Below, in pieces: positions 19,760-27,640 of a stretch of 64,000 nt of DNA. Numbering within the stretch: position 1 is the first letter of the stretch; the number at the start of each line of letters is the position of its first letter. The stretch comes from DATDAH01 sp963725155. Lineage in GTDB: Bacteria; Actinomycetota; Acidimicrobiia; Acidimicrobiales; DATDAH01. The stretch spans positions 186,001-250,000 of the forward strand of contig CAVRXU010000007.1 of the NCBI GenBank assembly GCA_963725155.1, given 5' to 3'. Position numbers and translations under genes: made by a program. The notes below the pieces were generated by a model, which was given only the letters and a program-made list of their open reading frames with translations, was not told where the DNA came from and searched no databases.

Positions 19760-20344
19760 TCAGGCGGGAGCGACCCCGCGTTGCAGGAAGCGCGCGTACG
19801 CGACACGCCCTGCACCCGACATGTGGAGACCGTCGCCGAGGAAGTAGCCGGGATGCGACCGGGCGATGGCGTTCCAGTCGAGCACCGTTCCTTCGACGTG
19901 GTCGCGCAAGAGGGTGTTCCACGTGCGGGCGTACTCGGCCCAGTCCCGGCCGTAGAGGGGGCTCACGCCGCGGACCTTGACCGTGGTCCAGGCGATGCAG
20001 CCGACGCCGGCCAGAATCCCGTCGACCTGATCGAGGTCATGGAGCATCTGGAGCCGACTCCGGTGCTGACCGACGTCGTTCGACCCGAGGGCGACGACCA
20101 GGCACTCCGGCGACGTGGCCCTCGCCAGCCCGATTATCTCCATCGACTCGAACAGCGCCCTCCCGTTGCGCGCCCTCACGCGCCAGTCGGCGGGAAGGAG
20201 GTCCTGTGCGGCACGGGTCAGGCTGTCGCCGACGATCTCGACCCGATCGGGGACGTCGGCGGCCGCCGAAGCCGGTCGAACGGCGATGAAGGCCAGCACC
20301 GCCAGCAGCATGGCGACGGTCCGTCTCGATCGGGGAACGACCAT
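19760..20344 (-). CDS. Exported SGNH/GDSL-type hydrolase
   Basis: The 194-residue protein has a signal peptide (VAMLLAVLAFIAVRPASA, cleavage near residue 28). The SGNH blocks follow: IVGDSLT with the nucleophile Ser, ALGSNDVG with the oxyanion Asn, and GDGLHMSGAGR with the catalytic His near the C-terminus. Such enzymes are esterases or deacylases of polysaccharides or lipids at the cell surface; the substrate is unknown. It lies 64 bp upstream of fur on the same strand, and its ATG faces the regulator gene at 20429. Confidence 0.78.
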   Translation of the reverse strand: MVVPRSRRTVAMLLAVLAFIAVRPASAAADVPDRVEIVGDSLTRAAQDLLPADWRVRARNGRALFESMEIIGLARATSPECLVVALGSNDVGQHRSRLQMLHDLDQVDGILAGVGCIAWTTVKVRGVSPLYGRDWAEYARTWNTLLRDHVEGTVLDWNAIARSHPGYFLGDGLHMSGAGRVAYARFLQRGVAPA

Positions 20345-20416
20345 GGTCCTGACCGTGAGCCGGACCGGTGGTGGGGCGGTGGTGGCGTGGTGGTGACCCG
20401 ATCAAAGGAGGCGATC

Positions 20417-20422
20417 TAGGGT
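20417..20422 (+). promoter_or_regulatory. Putative -10 box of the SARP-type regulator (leaderless)
   Basis: TAGGGT stands 6 nt before the GTG at 20429, implying a leaderless transcript. A GGAGG run at 20407-20411 is too far upstream to serve as its ribosome binding site. Confidence 0.45.
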
Positions 20423-20428
20423 GCGCGG

Positions 20429-23400
20429 GTGAAGGTCGGCCTGCTGGGTCCCTTGGAGGTCGCGGGGCCCAACGGCCTGGTGAAACTCGGTGGGGCCAAG
20501 GAGCGCCTCCTGCTGGCGCTGCTCGCGTTGCAGGCCGGGGAGGTGGTCTCGCGCGACGCCCTGGTGGATGCGCTGTGGGGCGACGATCCGCCGGCCACGG
20601 CGGTCAAGACATTGCAGGGCCATGTGGCGCGTGTGCGGAGGGCACTCGAGGCCGCGGGGATGAGCGACCTGCTGATGACGCGAACGCCCGGCTACGTGCT
20701 CTGCGTCCTCCCCGAGTCCATCGACGTGACCGGGTTCGAGTGGCACGCGACGGTGGGGCGGAACGCGCTGGCTGAGGGCGACGCATCCAGCGCGGCGGCA
20801 GAACTGGGCGAGGCCCTCGGGCTTTGGCGGGGTGACGCGCTGGCCGATTGTCGAAGCGGCGGGTGGGCCGCCGCGCAGGCGTTGCGCCTCGACGAGCTGC
20901 GCCTTTCGACGGTCGAGGATCGGATCGACGCCGACCTGATGCTCGGTCAGCACGCCGTGCTCGCGGGCGAGCTGGAGTCATTGCTGGCGCGGCACCCGTT
21001 GCGGGAGCGGTTGTGGGCCGCGTTGATGATCGCCCTGTACCGGGCGGGTCGCCAGGCTGAGGCGGTGCGCGCGTACCAGCGGGCGCGGGACGTGCTCGTC
21101 GAGCAGCTGGGCCTGGAGCCGGGGGCCGAGCTTCGTCGGCTCGAAGTCGCCGTGCTCGCCAGCGACTCCGTCTTGGACCTGCCCGACGCCAGCCCGCGCC
21201 CAACGCGCGCTGACCTCGCCATTCCGCTTCCTGGCCGGATCGGGGCGACATCGTCGGCGGTGTTCGTGGGGCGGGCGCTCGAGCGTGAAGGCCTGAACAC
21301 GTCGTTGCTGGCCGTCGCCGAGGGTGAGCGCCGGGTCGCGTTGGTCTCGGGCGAGCCGGGGATCGGCAAGACGTCGCTGTGCGCCGCGGTCGCGCGAGAG
21401 GCGTTCGGAGGCGGCGCGGTCGTCTTGTACGGGCGCTGCGACGAAGACCTCGGGATCCCGTTTCAGCCATGGGCCGAGGTGCTCGCCCATCTCGTGGGCC
21501 ACGCCCCCGACGATGTGCTGGCGGAGCACGTCGATGCCCGCGGCAACGAGTTGGCGCGGCTCGCCCCTGATCTCGCCGCCCGCACGGCGGCGGGGCGCAT
21601 CTCGTCGAGCAGCGCCGAGTCCGAGCGGTATCTGCTGTTTGGTGCAGTCGTCGACGTGCTGGCCCGGGTCTCGGCGTTGGCGCCGATCGTGCTGATCCTC
21701 GATGATCTGCACTGGGCGGACCGCCCGACGGTCCAGCTCCTGCTCCATGTCGTCTCGGCGGATGTGCCACTTCGGCTCGCGGTGATCGGGACGTTCCGCG
21801 ACTCCGACGTCGACCCGGATCACCCATTCGCCGAAGCGCTCGCCGCGCTGCATCGAGAGTCGGGGATCGAGCGCCTCGCCCTTCAAGGCCTCGGTGACGA
21901 CGAGCTCCTCACTCTGCTCGAGGCGACCGCCCGGCACGCCATGGCGGAGGACGGGGTGGCCCTGCGCGACGCGCTGTCGGCCGAGACGGACGGCAATCCG
22001 TTCTTCGTGGGTGAGATCCTCCGGCACCTGGCCGAGACGGGGGCCATCTCCGAGGACGAGCACGGTCGGTGGATCGTGAGCGCGGACCTGCGGAGATCAC
22101 GCCTGCCGGTCAGCATCCGAGAGGTGATCGGCCGGCGCGTCGCGCTCCTGGGCGCGCCGACCCGGGATGCGCTGGCGATGGCCGCGGTCATCGGTCGCGA
22201 CTTCGACGCCGACGTGCTCGCCCGGGTCGCCGAGCTCGACGAAGACACCGTCATCGACGGGTGTGACCGGGCGGTCGCCGCCGCTTTGCTCACCGAAGCC
22301 GACGGGGCAGGCCGGTACACGTTCGCACACGCTTTGATCGAGCATGCGCTGTACGAGGGTCGCTCCGCCGGCCGGCGGGGGCGCATCCACCGACGGATTG
22401 CGGAGGCGCTCGAAGAGGTGTGTGGCGACGACCCAGCCGACCGGATTGGGGAGCTGGCCTACCACTGGGCTCGCGCCACCCAGCCCCCGGACGCGGGCAA
22501 GGCGATCGCGTACGCGCAGCAGGCGGGCGATTGGGCCCTGGCCCAGCTGGCGCCCGACGAGGCGCTGCGCTGGTACCGAGAGGCGCTCGATCTGCTGGAC
22601 CGGGCCTCCGGCGACGACCCGCGCTCACGGGCCCTGGTGCTCCTCGGGATCGGCGACGCGCAACGGCAGACCGGTGATCCCGCGCACCGCGAAACGCTGT
22701 TCGCGGCCGGTCGCCTCGCGAACGAGGTCGACGCGATCGACATCCTGGTGCGCTCCGTGCTGCGCAACAGTCGAGGGTGGATGAGCAAGGCAGGGGGCGT
22801 CGACCATGAACGCATCGAGATGCTCGAGCTCGCCCTCCGCCGGCTCGGCGACTCGGACAGCCCCGACCGAGCGCGCCTCCTGGCGCTCCTCAGCGTCGAG
22901 CTGACTTGGGACGCCGAATTCGACGTTCGCTTCGCCATGGCCACTCGAGCCGTTGACATGGCGCGGCGCACCGGCGACGACGCGGCTCTGGTGGACGCGA
23001 TCCGCCTCTCCAGTGAGACGATCGCGATGCCCCAGACCCTTCCGCTCCGCCTCCGATGGAACCGCGAGGCGTGCGACCTCGCCGACACGCTGGGCGACCC
23101 GACCTCCCGCCTGCACGCCAATGACTACTTGTACCTGGCGGGACTGGAGGCCGGTGACCCCGAGACCATGCGGATCTCGCGGGCGATCCTCCACGCGGAA
23201 GCCGAGCGGATCGGACAACCGATCTACCGGTGGGTCATCAAATACCACGACGCGTTGGACTGGATGCTCGCCGGTGACCTCGACGCCGCCGAACGCGCCA
23301 TGACCGACGCTCTGACCCTTGGCGCCGAGGCCGGCTACCCGGAGGACGCGGTCACGATCTATGGCCCCCAGCTCATGACCCTGCGCTGGATGCAGGGTCG

Positions 23401-23986
23401 CTTCCACGAGATGGTCCCGCTCATCGAGAAGGCTGCGTCCGACAGCCCCGAACTCGAGATCTTCCGCGCCGCTCTTGCTGTGGCGCGGGTCTTCGACGAC
23501 CAGCGCGACGAGGTGCGCCGGATCCTCGACACCGAGCTGGCCAACGACTTCGAGATGTTCGCCGACGCCACCTGGCTCGCCGGCCAGATGCTCTGGGCCG
23601 AAGCGGTCACGGGCTACGGCCACCGACCCGCGGCGAAGGCCCTCTATGAACGCCTGTTGCCGTGGCAGGACCAGTTCGCGACCTCACACATCACGGTCCA
23701 GGGGGCAGTGGCGCACTATCTCGGATGTCTTGGTCACACCCTCGACCTCTTTGACGAAGCCGAGCAGTGGTTCACGCGGGCGCTGGCGCTCCATGAGACG
23801 ATGGAAGCGCCGTTCTTCGTCGCCTTGACCCAGGCCGCGTGGGCGGATCTCCTGGCCGACCGTGAGCAGCCCGGCGATGCCCAACGGGCGCGAGCCCTGG
23901 CGGAAGCCGCCTCAGCCGTCGCTGCGGCGCGCGGCTACGGCTACGTCGAACGTGATGCCCGCTCGCTGCTCGAACGGATCGGCTAG
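20429..23986 (+). CDS. Large SARP-type transcription regulator: wHTH, BTAD, AAA ATPase and TPR-like repeats
   Basis: The 1185-residue protein begins with an OmpR-like winged helix (VGLLGPLEVAGPNGLV) and a BTAD domain to about residue 245 (QAEAVRAYQRARDVLVEQLGLEPG). An AAA/STAND ATPase follows, with Walker A GEPGIGKTSL near residue 310 and Walker B ILDDLHWAD near 425. The C-terminal 500 residues form TPR-like helical repeats. Large SARPs activate secondary-metabolite or stress genes, and the ATPase and TPR part probably senses a ligand or partner. No biosynthetic cluster is nearby, so the target is unknown. The GTG start follows a TAGGGT box. The stop shares CTAG with the convergent gene. Confidence 0.88.
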   Translation: MKVGLLGPLEVAGPNGLVKLGGAKERLLLALLALQAGEVVSRDALVDALWGDDPPATAVKTLQGHVARVRRALEAAGMSDLLMTRTPGYVLCVLPESIDVTGFEWHATVGRNALAEGDASSAAAELGEALGLWRGDALADCRSGGWAAAQALRLDELRLSTVEDRIDADLMLGQHAVLAGELESLLARHPLRERLWAALMIALYRAGRQAEAVRAYQRARDVLVEQLGLEPGAELRRLEVAVLASDSVLDLPDASPRPTRADLAIPLPGRIGATSSAVFVGRALEREGLNTSLLAVAEGERRVALVSGEPGIGKTSLCAAVAREAFGGGAVVLYGRCDEDLGIPFQPWAEVLAHLVGHAPDDVLAEHVDARGNELARLAPDLAARTAAGRISSSSAESERYLLFGAVVDVLARVSALAPIVLILDDLHWADRPTVQLLLHVVSADVPLRLAVIGTFRDSDVDPDHPFAEALAALHRESGIERLALQGLGDDELLTLLEATARHAMAEDGVALRDALSAETDGNPFFVGEILRHLAETGAISEDEHGRWIVSADLRRSRLPVSIREVIGRRVALLGAPTRDALAMAAVIGRDFDADVLARVAELDEDTVIDGCDRAVAAALLTEADGAGRYTFAHALIEHALYEGRSAGRRGRIHRRIAEALEEVCGDDPADRIGELAYHWARATQPPDAGKAIAYAQQAGDWALAQLAPDEALRWYREALDLLDRASGDDPRSRALVLLGIGDAQRQTGDPAHRETLFAAGRLANEVDAIDILVRSVLRNSRGWMSKAGGVDHERIEMLELALRRLGDSDSPDRARLLALLSVELTWDAEFDVRFAMATRAVDMARRTGDDAALVDAIRLSSETIAMPQTLPLRLRWNREACDLADTLGDPTSRLHANDYLYLAGLEAGDPETMRISRAILHAEAERIGQPIYRWVIKYHDALDWMLAGDLDAAERAMTDALTLGAEAGYPEDAVTIYGPQLMTLRWMQGRFHEMVPLIEKAASDSPELEIFRAALAVARVFDDQRDEVRRILDTELANDFEMFADATWLAGQMLWAEAVTGYGHRPAAKALYERLLPWQDQFATSHITVQGAVAHYLGCLGHTLDLFDEAEQWFTRALALHETMEAPFFVALTQAAWADLLADREQPGDAQRARALAEAASAVAAARGYGYVERDARSLLERIG

Positions 23987-24339
23987 TTCTCGCGCTCCAG
24001 GGCGATGAGACGAGCCTCGGCGGATTCCAGGGCCTGCTTGGTGGCGGCGAGGCGGGACTTGGTGCGGTCCCGCTCGGCCTCGGCGTCGCCCAACTCGAGG
24101 TCCAGGGCCTTCTTGCGGCGGCTCAGCGCCTCGACCTTGGCCGCGGCTCGGTCGTGCCGGCGTTCCAGTTCGACCAGGGCCCGACGGGCCTGCTTGACCT
24201 TGTCACGGGCCCCGACCCGCGCCTGATCCAGCGTGCGGTGGGGCGTCGGGCCCTTCTTGTTGCCGCGTGCGGACGTGGGTTCGGACTGGGGCAAGTCCAA
24301 GAGTGTGCTCGGGATCGGCCCAGATTGCGACCCCACCAC
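23983..24339 (-). CDS. Small coiled-coil protein of unknown function
   Basis: The product has about 118 residues from GTG 24339. The first 35 are disordered, and the rest is one continuous heptad-rich helix of Ala, Glu, Arg, Leu and Lys (for example KVKQARRALVELERRHDRAA). There is no signal peptide or membrane segment. I do not recognise a family. It converges on the SARP gene, with stop codons overlapping at CTAG, and diverges from the SRAP gene. The composition could also come from antisense reading of GC-rich DNA, but no competing gene covers it. Confidence 0.5.
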   Translation of the reverse strand: MVGSQSGPIPSTLLDLPQSEPTSARGNKKGPTPHRTLDQARVGARDKVKQARRALVELERRHDRAAAKVEALSRRKKALDLELGDAEAERDRTKSRLAATKQALESAEARLIALEREN

Positions 24340-24361
24340 CTGCCGCGTTCGGGTCGACCGC

Positions 24362-24367
24362 TACCGT
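24362..24367 (+). promoter_or_regulatory. Putative -10 box of the SRAP gene (leaderless)
   Basis: TACCGT lies 8 nt before the GTG at 24376. Confidence 0.45.
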
Positions 24368-24375
24368 GACCGGCT

Positions 24376-25086
24376 GTGTGCGGCCGGTTCGTCTCGACCT
24401 CCCCACCCGACGAGATCGCCAAGTATTTCGGTGCCACCGAGGTCGACGAGCGCCTCGAGGGCCCGAACTACAACGTGGCCCCGACCCAGGACGTGTACGC
24501 CGTCCTGGAGAACGGAGGGGTGCGGCGGGTGGAGTCGCTGCACTGGGGACTGATCCCGTTCTGGGCCAAGGAGGCCAAGATCGGGAACAAGATGATCAAT
24601 GCCCGAGCCGAGACCATCGCCACCAGCGGGGCGTTCAAGCACGCGTTCAAGAAGCGGCGCTGCATCATCCCGGTCGACGGCTTCTACGAGTGGTCCAAGG
24701 CCGAGGGGCAGACCAAGAAGCAGCCCTGGTTCATCCACCGACCCGACGACGAGCCCATGGCCTTCGCCGGCCTGTGGGAGGTCTGGCGACCCGACGGCAG
24801 CGAGGACGAGCTGGTGTCCTGCACCATCATCACCGGCGAGCCCAATGAGAAGATGGCCGAGATCCACCACCGGATGCCGGTGATGCTGCCCCCCGACACC
24901 TGGGACCTCTGGCTGAACCGCGACGAGCAGGACACGGCCCTGCTGGGCAAGCTCCTGGTGCCCGCTCCCTCCTCGCTGATCACCTTCCATCCGGTCAGCA
25001 CCGAGGTGAACAACGCCCGCAACCAGGGCGAGCACCTGACGGACCCGATCGACCTGGACGAGCCTCCCGAGCTGACCGAGGCATGA
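24376..25086 (+). CDS. SRAP-domain protein (YedK/HMCES family)
   Basis: The 236-residue protein starts MCGRFVS, so Cys2 is exposed after Met removal and can crosslink to abasic sites in single-stranded DNA, the known activity of YedK and HMCES. Other active-site positions are visible: NYNVAPTQ, the Asn of INARAET, IPVDGFYEW and the His of HHRMPVML. It shields abasic sites and suppresses breakage during replication. GTG at 24376 is fixed by the need for Cys at position 2. Its stop overlaps the next gene by 4 bp. Confidence 0.93.
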   Translation: MCGRFVSTSPPDEIAKYFGATEVDERLEGPNYNVAPTQDVYAVLENGGVRRVESLHWGLIPFWAKEAKIGNKMINARAETIATSGAFKHAFKKRRCIIPVDGFYEWSKAEGQTKKQPWFIHRPDDEPMAFAGLWEVWRPDGSEDELVSCTIITGEPNEKMAEIHHRMPVMLPPDTWDLWLNRDEQDTALLGKLLVPAPSSLITFHPVSTEVNNARNQGEHLTDPIDLDEPPELTEA

Positions 25087-26594
25087 GCCAGCGGCGGGAG
25101 CTCCCGCTCAAACGACGCATCGACCTGCTCACGTTGCGCCTCCAGGGTCGCCTGGACAGCGAGGGTTCGGACCGGGTGCTGCCGTGGGCCTTCTTCGTCG
25201 GCCTGTTCGCGGTGCTGGCCGGCTTCGCCCTGGCTCGGGCTCACGGCCTGGAGGAAGGGGCGGACCTCGGGACCTACATCCAGGGGGCTTGGCTCATCAC
25301 CCGCGGGGATGCACCCTTCCTGACCATCCGCGGGACCCACCTGCTGGCCGAGCAGGCCGGGTTCAGCTTCTACCCGATCGCCGGGCTGACCTCCTTCCTG
25401 CCCACCGTCCCGACCTTGCTGGTGATCCAGTCCGGTCTCCTGGCCCTCGGCGTGGTGCCTCTGTGGCGCATCGCCCGTCGGGTGGCGGACCTCCGCGTCG
25501 GGGCCTCGCTGGTCCTGCTCAGCGCCTACGCCCTCTATCCGGCGCTCCACGACATGAACACGGCGGGGTTCAACCCGGCCGTCCTGGCCCTGCCCGCCTT
25601 GCTGGGCATGGCCCTGTTCGGCCTCACCGGACGGTGGTGGCTCTTCGGCGCCTGCGCCGTGGTCGCCGTGCTCACCCGAGCGGATCTGGCCCTGGTCACG
25701 GCCGCCTTCGGCGGGCTCCTGGTGCTGGAGGGTCGGCGCCGGGCGGGACTGATCACGATGGGCGTGTCAGTGGCCTACGTCCTGGTCGCGCTGCTCGTGA
25801 TCCAGCCGTACTACAACGACGGTGCCTTCGTGCACGCCATCGCCTTCGAGCACTACGGCTCCACCCCGCTGGGCGCACTCGGCGGGCTGCTGGCCCATCC
25901 GTTCCGGGCGGTGGGCGATCTCGTCGACCAGCAGAACTTCGAGATCCTGGTGATGCTCTTCGCCCCCGTCTTCTTCCTCCCCTTCGTGGCCCCCCGGTAC
26001 CTCCTGCCCGTGGTGCCGCTGGAATGCCTCTACCTGATCACCAACGTGTCCGAAGACCGGGTTCCCCGCCCCGAGCACGCCGTGGCCATCACCGCCTTCA
26101 TCTTCGTGGCCACTGCCATCGGCCTGTCCAAGATCGGCCGTCGGAGCGTCGAGCGGGTGAATGTGGACCGTCGTGTGCTCGTCGCCCTTGTCTTCGCGTC
26201 GGCCGTGTTCTTCGTCCAGGACTCACCGGCGTCGCCGTACCAGCAACCGTGGGCGTGGGGCGTGCGGGACGAGGCCGATCAGGCCCGCTTGGACGCCGCC
26301 GACCTGGTGCCTGACCGGGACTCGGTGCGGGCGTCGCCGTCGCTGTTACCCCTGCTGGCCGAACGGGCCGCCGTCTACGAGCTGGACACCACCGACAACC
26401 CCCATGTGCGCCGGGCCGCCGACGGGGTCGATGCCATCGTCCTGGACGCCGAAGCCGCGCCCGACTGGGACGACGACGACCGCCGCCGCTTCCAGGAGGG
26501 CCTCGTGCAGCTCGGTTTCGACGAGGTCTTCGCGCAGGCCGGCATCACGCTCTACGAACGCGCCGAGGACGCTCAGGCCGACGCTTCGTCGTGA
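25083..26594 (+). CDS. DUF2079 family multi-spanning membrane protein
   Basis: The 503-residue protein has about ten hydrophobic helices between residues 33 and 370. The N-terminal motif DLGTYIQGAW and the GTHLLAEQAGF segment are typical of DUF2079, a family distantly similar to GT-C glycosyltransferases and mannosyltransferases. The C-terminal 130 residues are soluble and acidic. The substrate is unknown. ATG 25083 overlaps the SRAP stop. The end overlaps the convergent HIT gene by 22 bp. Confidence 0.8.
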   Translation: MSQRRELPLKRRIDLLTLRLQGRLDSEGSDRVLPWAFFVGLFAVLAGFALARAHGLEEGADLGTYIQGAWLITRGDAPFLTIRGTHLLAEQAGFSFYPIAGLTSFLPTVPTLLVIQSGLLALGVVPLWRIARRVADLRVGASLVLLSAYALYPALHDMNTAGFNPAVLALPALLGMALFGLTGRWWLFGACAVVAVLTRADLALVTAAFGGLLVLEGRRRAGLITMGVSVAYVLVALLVIQPYYNDGAFVHAIAFEHYGSTPLGALGGLLAHPFRAVGDLVDQQNFEILVMLFAPVFFLPFVAPRYLLPVVPLECLYLITNVSEDRVPRPEHAVAITAFIFVATAIGLSKIGRRSVERVNVDRRVLVALVFASAVFFVQDSPASPYQQPWAWGVRDEADQARLDAADLVPDRDSVRASPSLLPLLAERAAVYELDTTDNPHVRRAADGVDAIVLDAEAAPDWDDDDRRRFQEGLVQLGFDEVFAQAGITLYERAEDAQADASS

Positions 26595-26992
26595 CCTGCC
26601 GCGGCCAGTGCGGCGCGGAGGCGCTGGGCGATCCCGGCGAAGTCGTCGCCGGGACCGGGTGCCGCGTTGGCGAAGTCGAGATCGGCGACCCGGTCGATGG
26701 GTACGACGTGCAGGTGCGTGTGCGGGACCTCCTCGCCGACGATCATCAGACCGACCCGCAGCGGGTCCCACAGCTCGTTCTGGACCGCACCGATCTTGCG
26801 GGCGACCACGAACAGGTGGGCCGCCAGGTCGTCATCCAGATCTACCCAGTGGTCGACCTCGTCCCTGGGCACCACCAGCGTGTGCCCGTCGTGGAGGGGA
26901 TTGATGGACAGGAACGCCACGCAGCGATCGTCGCGCCAGACGAACTCGCCCGGGATCTGCCCCTCGATGATCATGGTGAACACGGAAGCCAT
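26573..26992 (-). CDS. HIT-family protein
   Basis: The 139-residue protein has the N-terminal FTMIIEGQIPGEFVW block, FLSINPLHDGHTLVVP, and the histidine triad HTHLHVVP with the nucleophilic His. HIT hydrolases act on nucleoside phosphoramidates or dinucleotide polyphosphates. Only 33 bp separate its ATG from the divergent phosphatidyltransferase start, so both promoters must lie within or at the edges of that gap. Confidence 0.9.
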   Translation of the reverse strand: MASVFTMIIEGQIPGEFVWRDDRCVAFLSINPLHDGHTLVVPRDEVDHWVDLDDDLAAHLFVVARKIGAVQNELWDPLRVGLMIVGEEVPHTHLHVVPIDRVADLDFANAAPGPGDDFAGIAQRLRAALAAAGHDEASA

Positions 26993-27011
26993 GGGGTGGT
27001 TGTAGCCGATC

Positions 27012-27017
27012 TACCCT
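27012..27017 (+). promoter_or_regulatory. Putative -10 box of the phosphatidyltransferase gene (leaderless)
   Basis: TACCCT lies 8 nt before the ATG at 27026, in the 33-bp divergent gap. Confidence 0.4.
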
Positions 27018-27025
27018 GGGCGACC

Positions 27026-27640
27026 ATGGAGGACGCGGCAGCGGGGGAGGACCGCATCCTCACGATCCCCAACGTCATCTCCGTCGTGCGCCTGCTCTGC
27101 GTGCCCGTGTTCCTGTGGCTGCTCTTCGACCAGGAGAACCGGGTGGCCGCCGCCGGACTTCTGGCCGTCCTCGGCGCAACCGACTGGGTCGACGGCTACA
27201 TCGCCCGCCACTACGACCAGGTCTCCAACCTCGGCAAGATCCTCGACCCCGTGGCCGACCGGGTGCTGCTGATCGTCAGCGTGGTCGCCATCCTCATCGA
27301 CGGCTCGGCCCCCCTCGGGGTGGGGATCCTGTCGCTGCTGCGGGAGGGACTGGTCACCGTCGCCGTGCTCGTCCTCGCCGCCCTCGGGTCCGCCCGCATC
27401 GATGTCACGTGGTATGGCAAGGCCGGCACGTTCTCGGTGATGTTCGCCTTCCCGCTGTTCCTGTGGGCCAGCGCCGGTGACGACACGGTGAACGACCTCG
27501 CCTACCTGGCGGCCTGGTGCTTCGCCATCCCCGGCCTGATCCTCGGCTACATCGCCCTGGCCCAGTACATCCCCCTCGGGCTCCAGGCGCTGCGGGACGG
27601 GCGGGCCGCCCGGGCCGAGTTCCCGGAGGTCCCGGCGTGA
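27026..27640 (+). CDS. CDP-alcohol phosphatidyltransferase, PgsA-like
   Basis: The 204-residue membrane protein opens TIPNVISVVRLLCVPVF. It carries the CDP-alcohol phosphotransferase signature as DWVDGYIARHYDQVSNLGK then LDPVADR, that is DGX2ARX8GX3DX3D. Hydrophobic helices cover most of residues 20-190. The family makes phosphatidylglycerophosphate or a similar phospholipid from CDP-diacylglycerol; the exact acceptor is not certain. Start ATG 27026 follows a TACCCT box. The stop overlaps the GTG of the next gene. Confidence 0.85.
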   Translation: MEDAAAGEDRILTIPNVISVVRLLCVPVFLWLLFDQENRVAAAGLLAVLGATDWVDGYIARHYDQVSNLGKILDPVADRVLLIVSVVAILIDGSAPLGVGILSLLREGLVTVAVLVLAALGSARIDVTWYGKAGTFSVMFAFPLFLWASAGDDTVNDLAYLAAWCFAIPGLILGYIALAQYIPLGLQALRDGRAARAEFPEVPA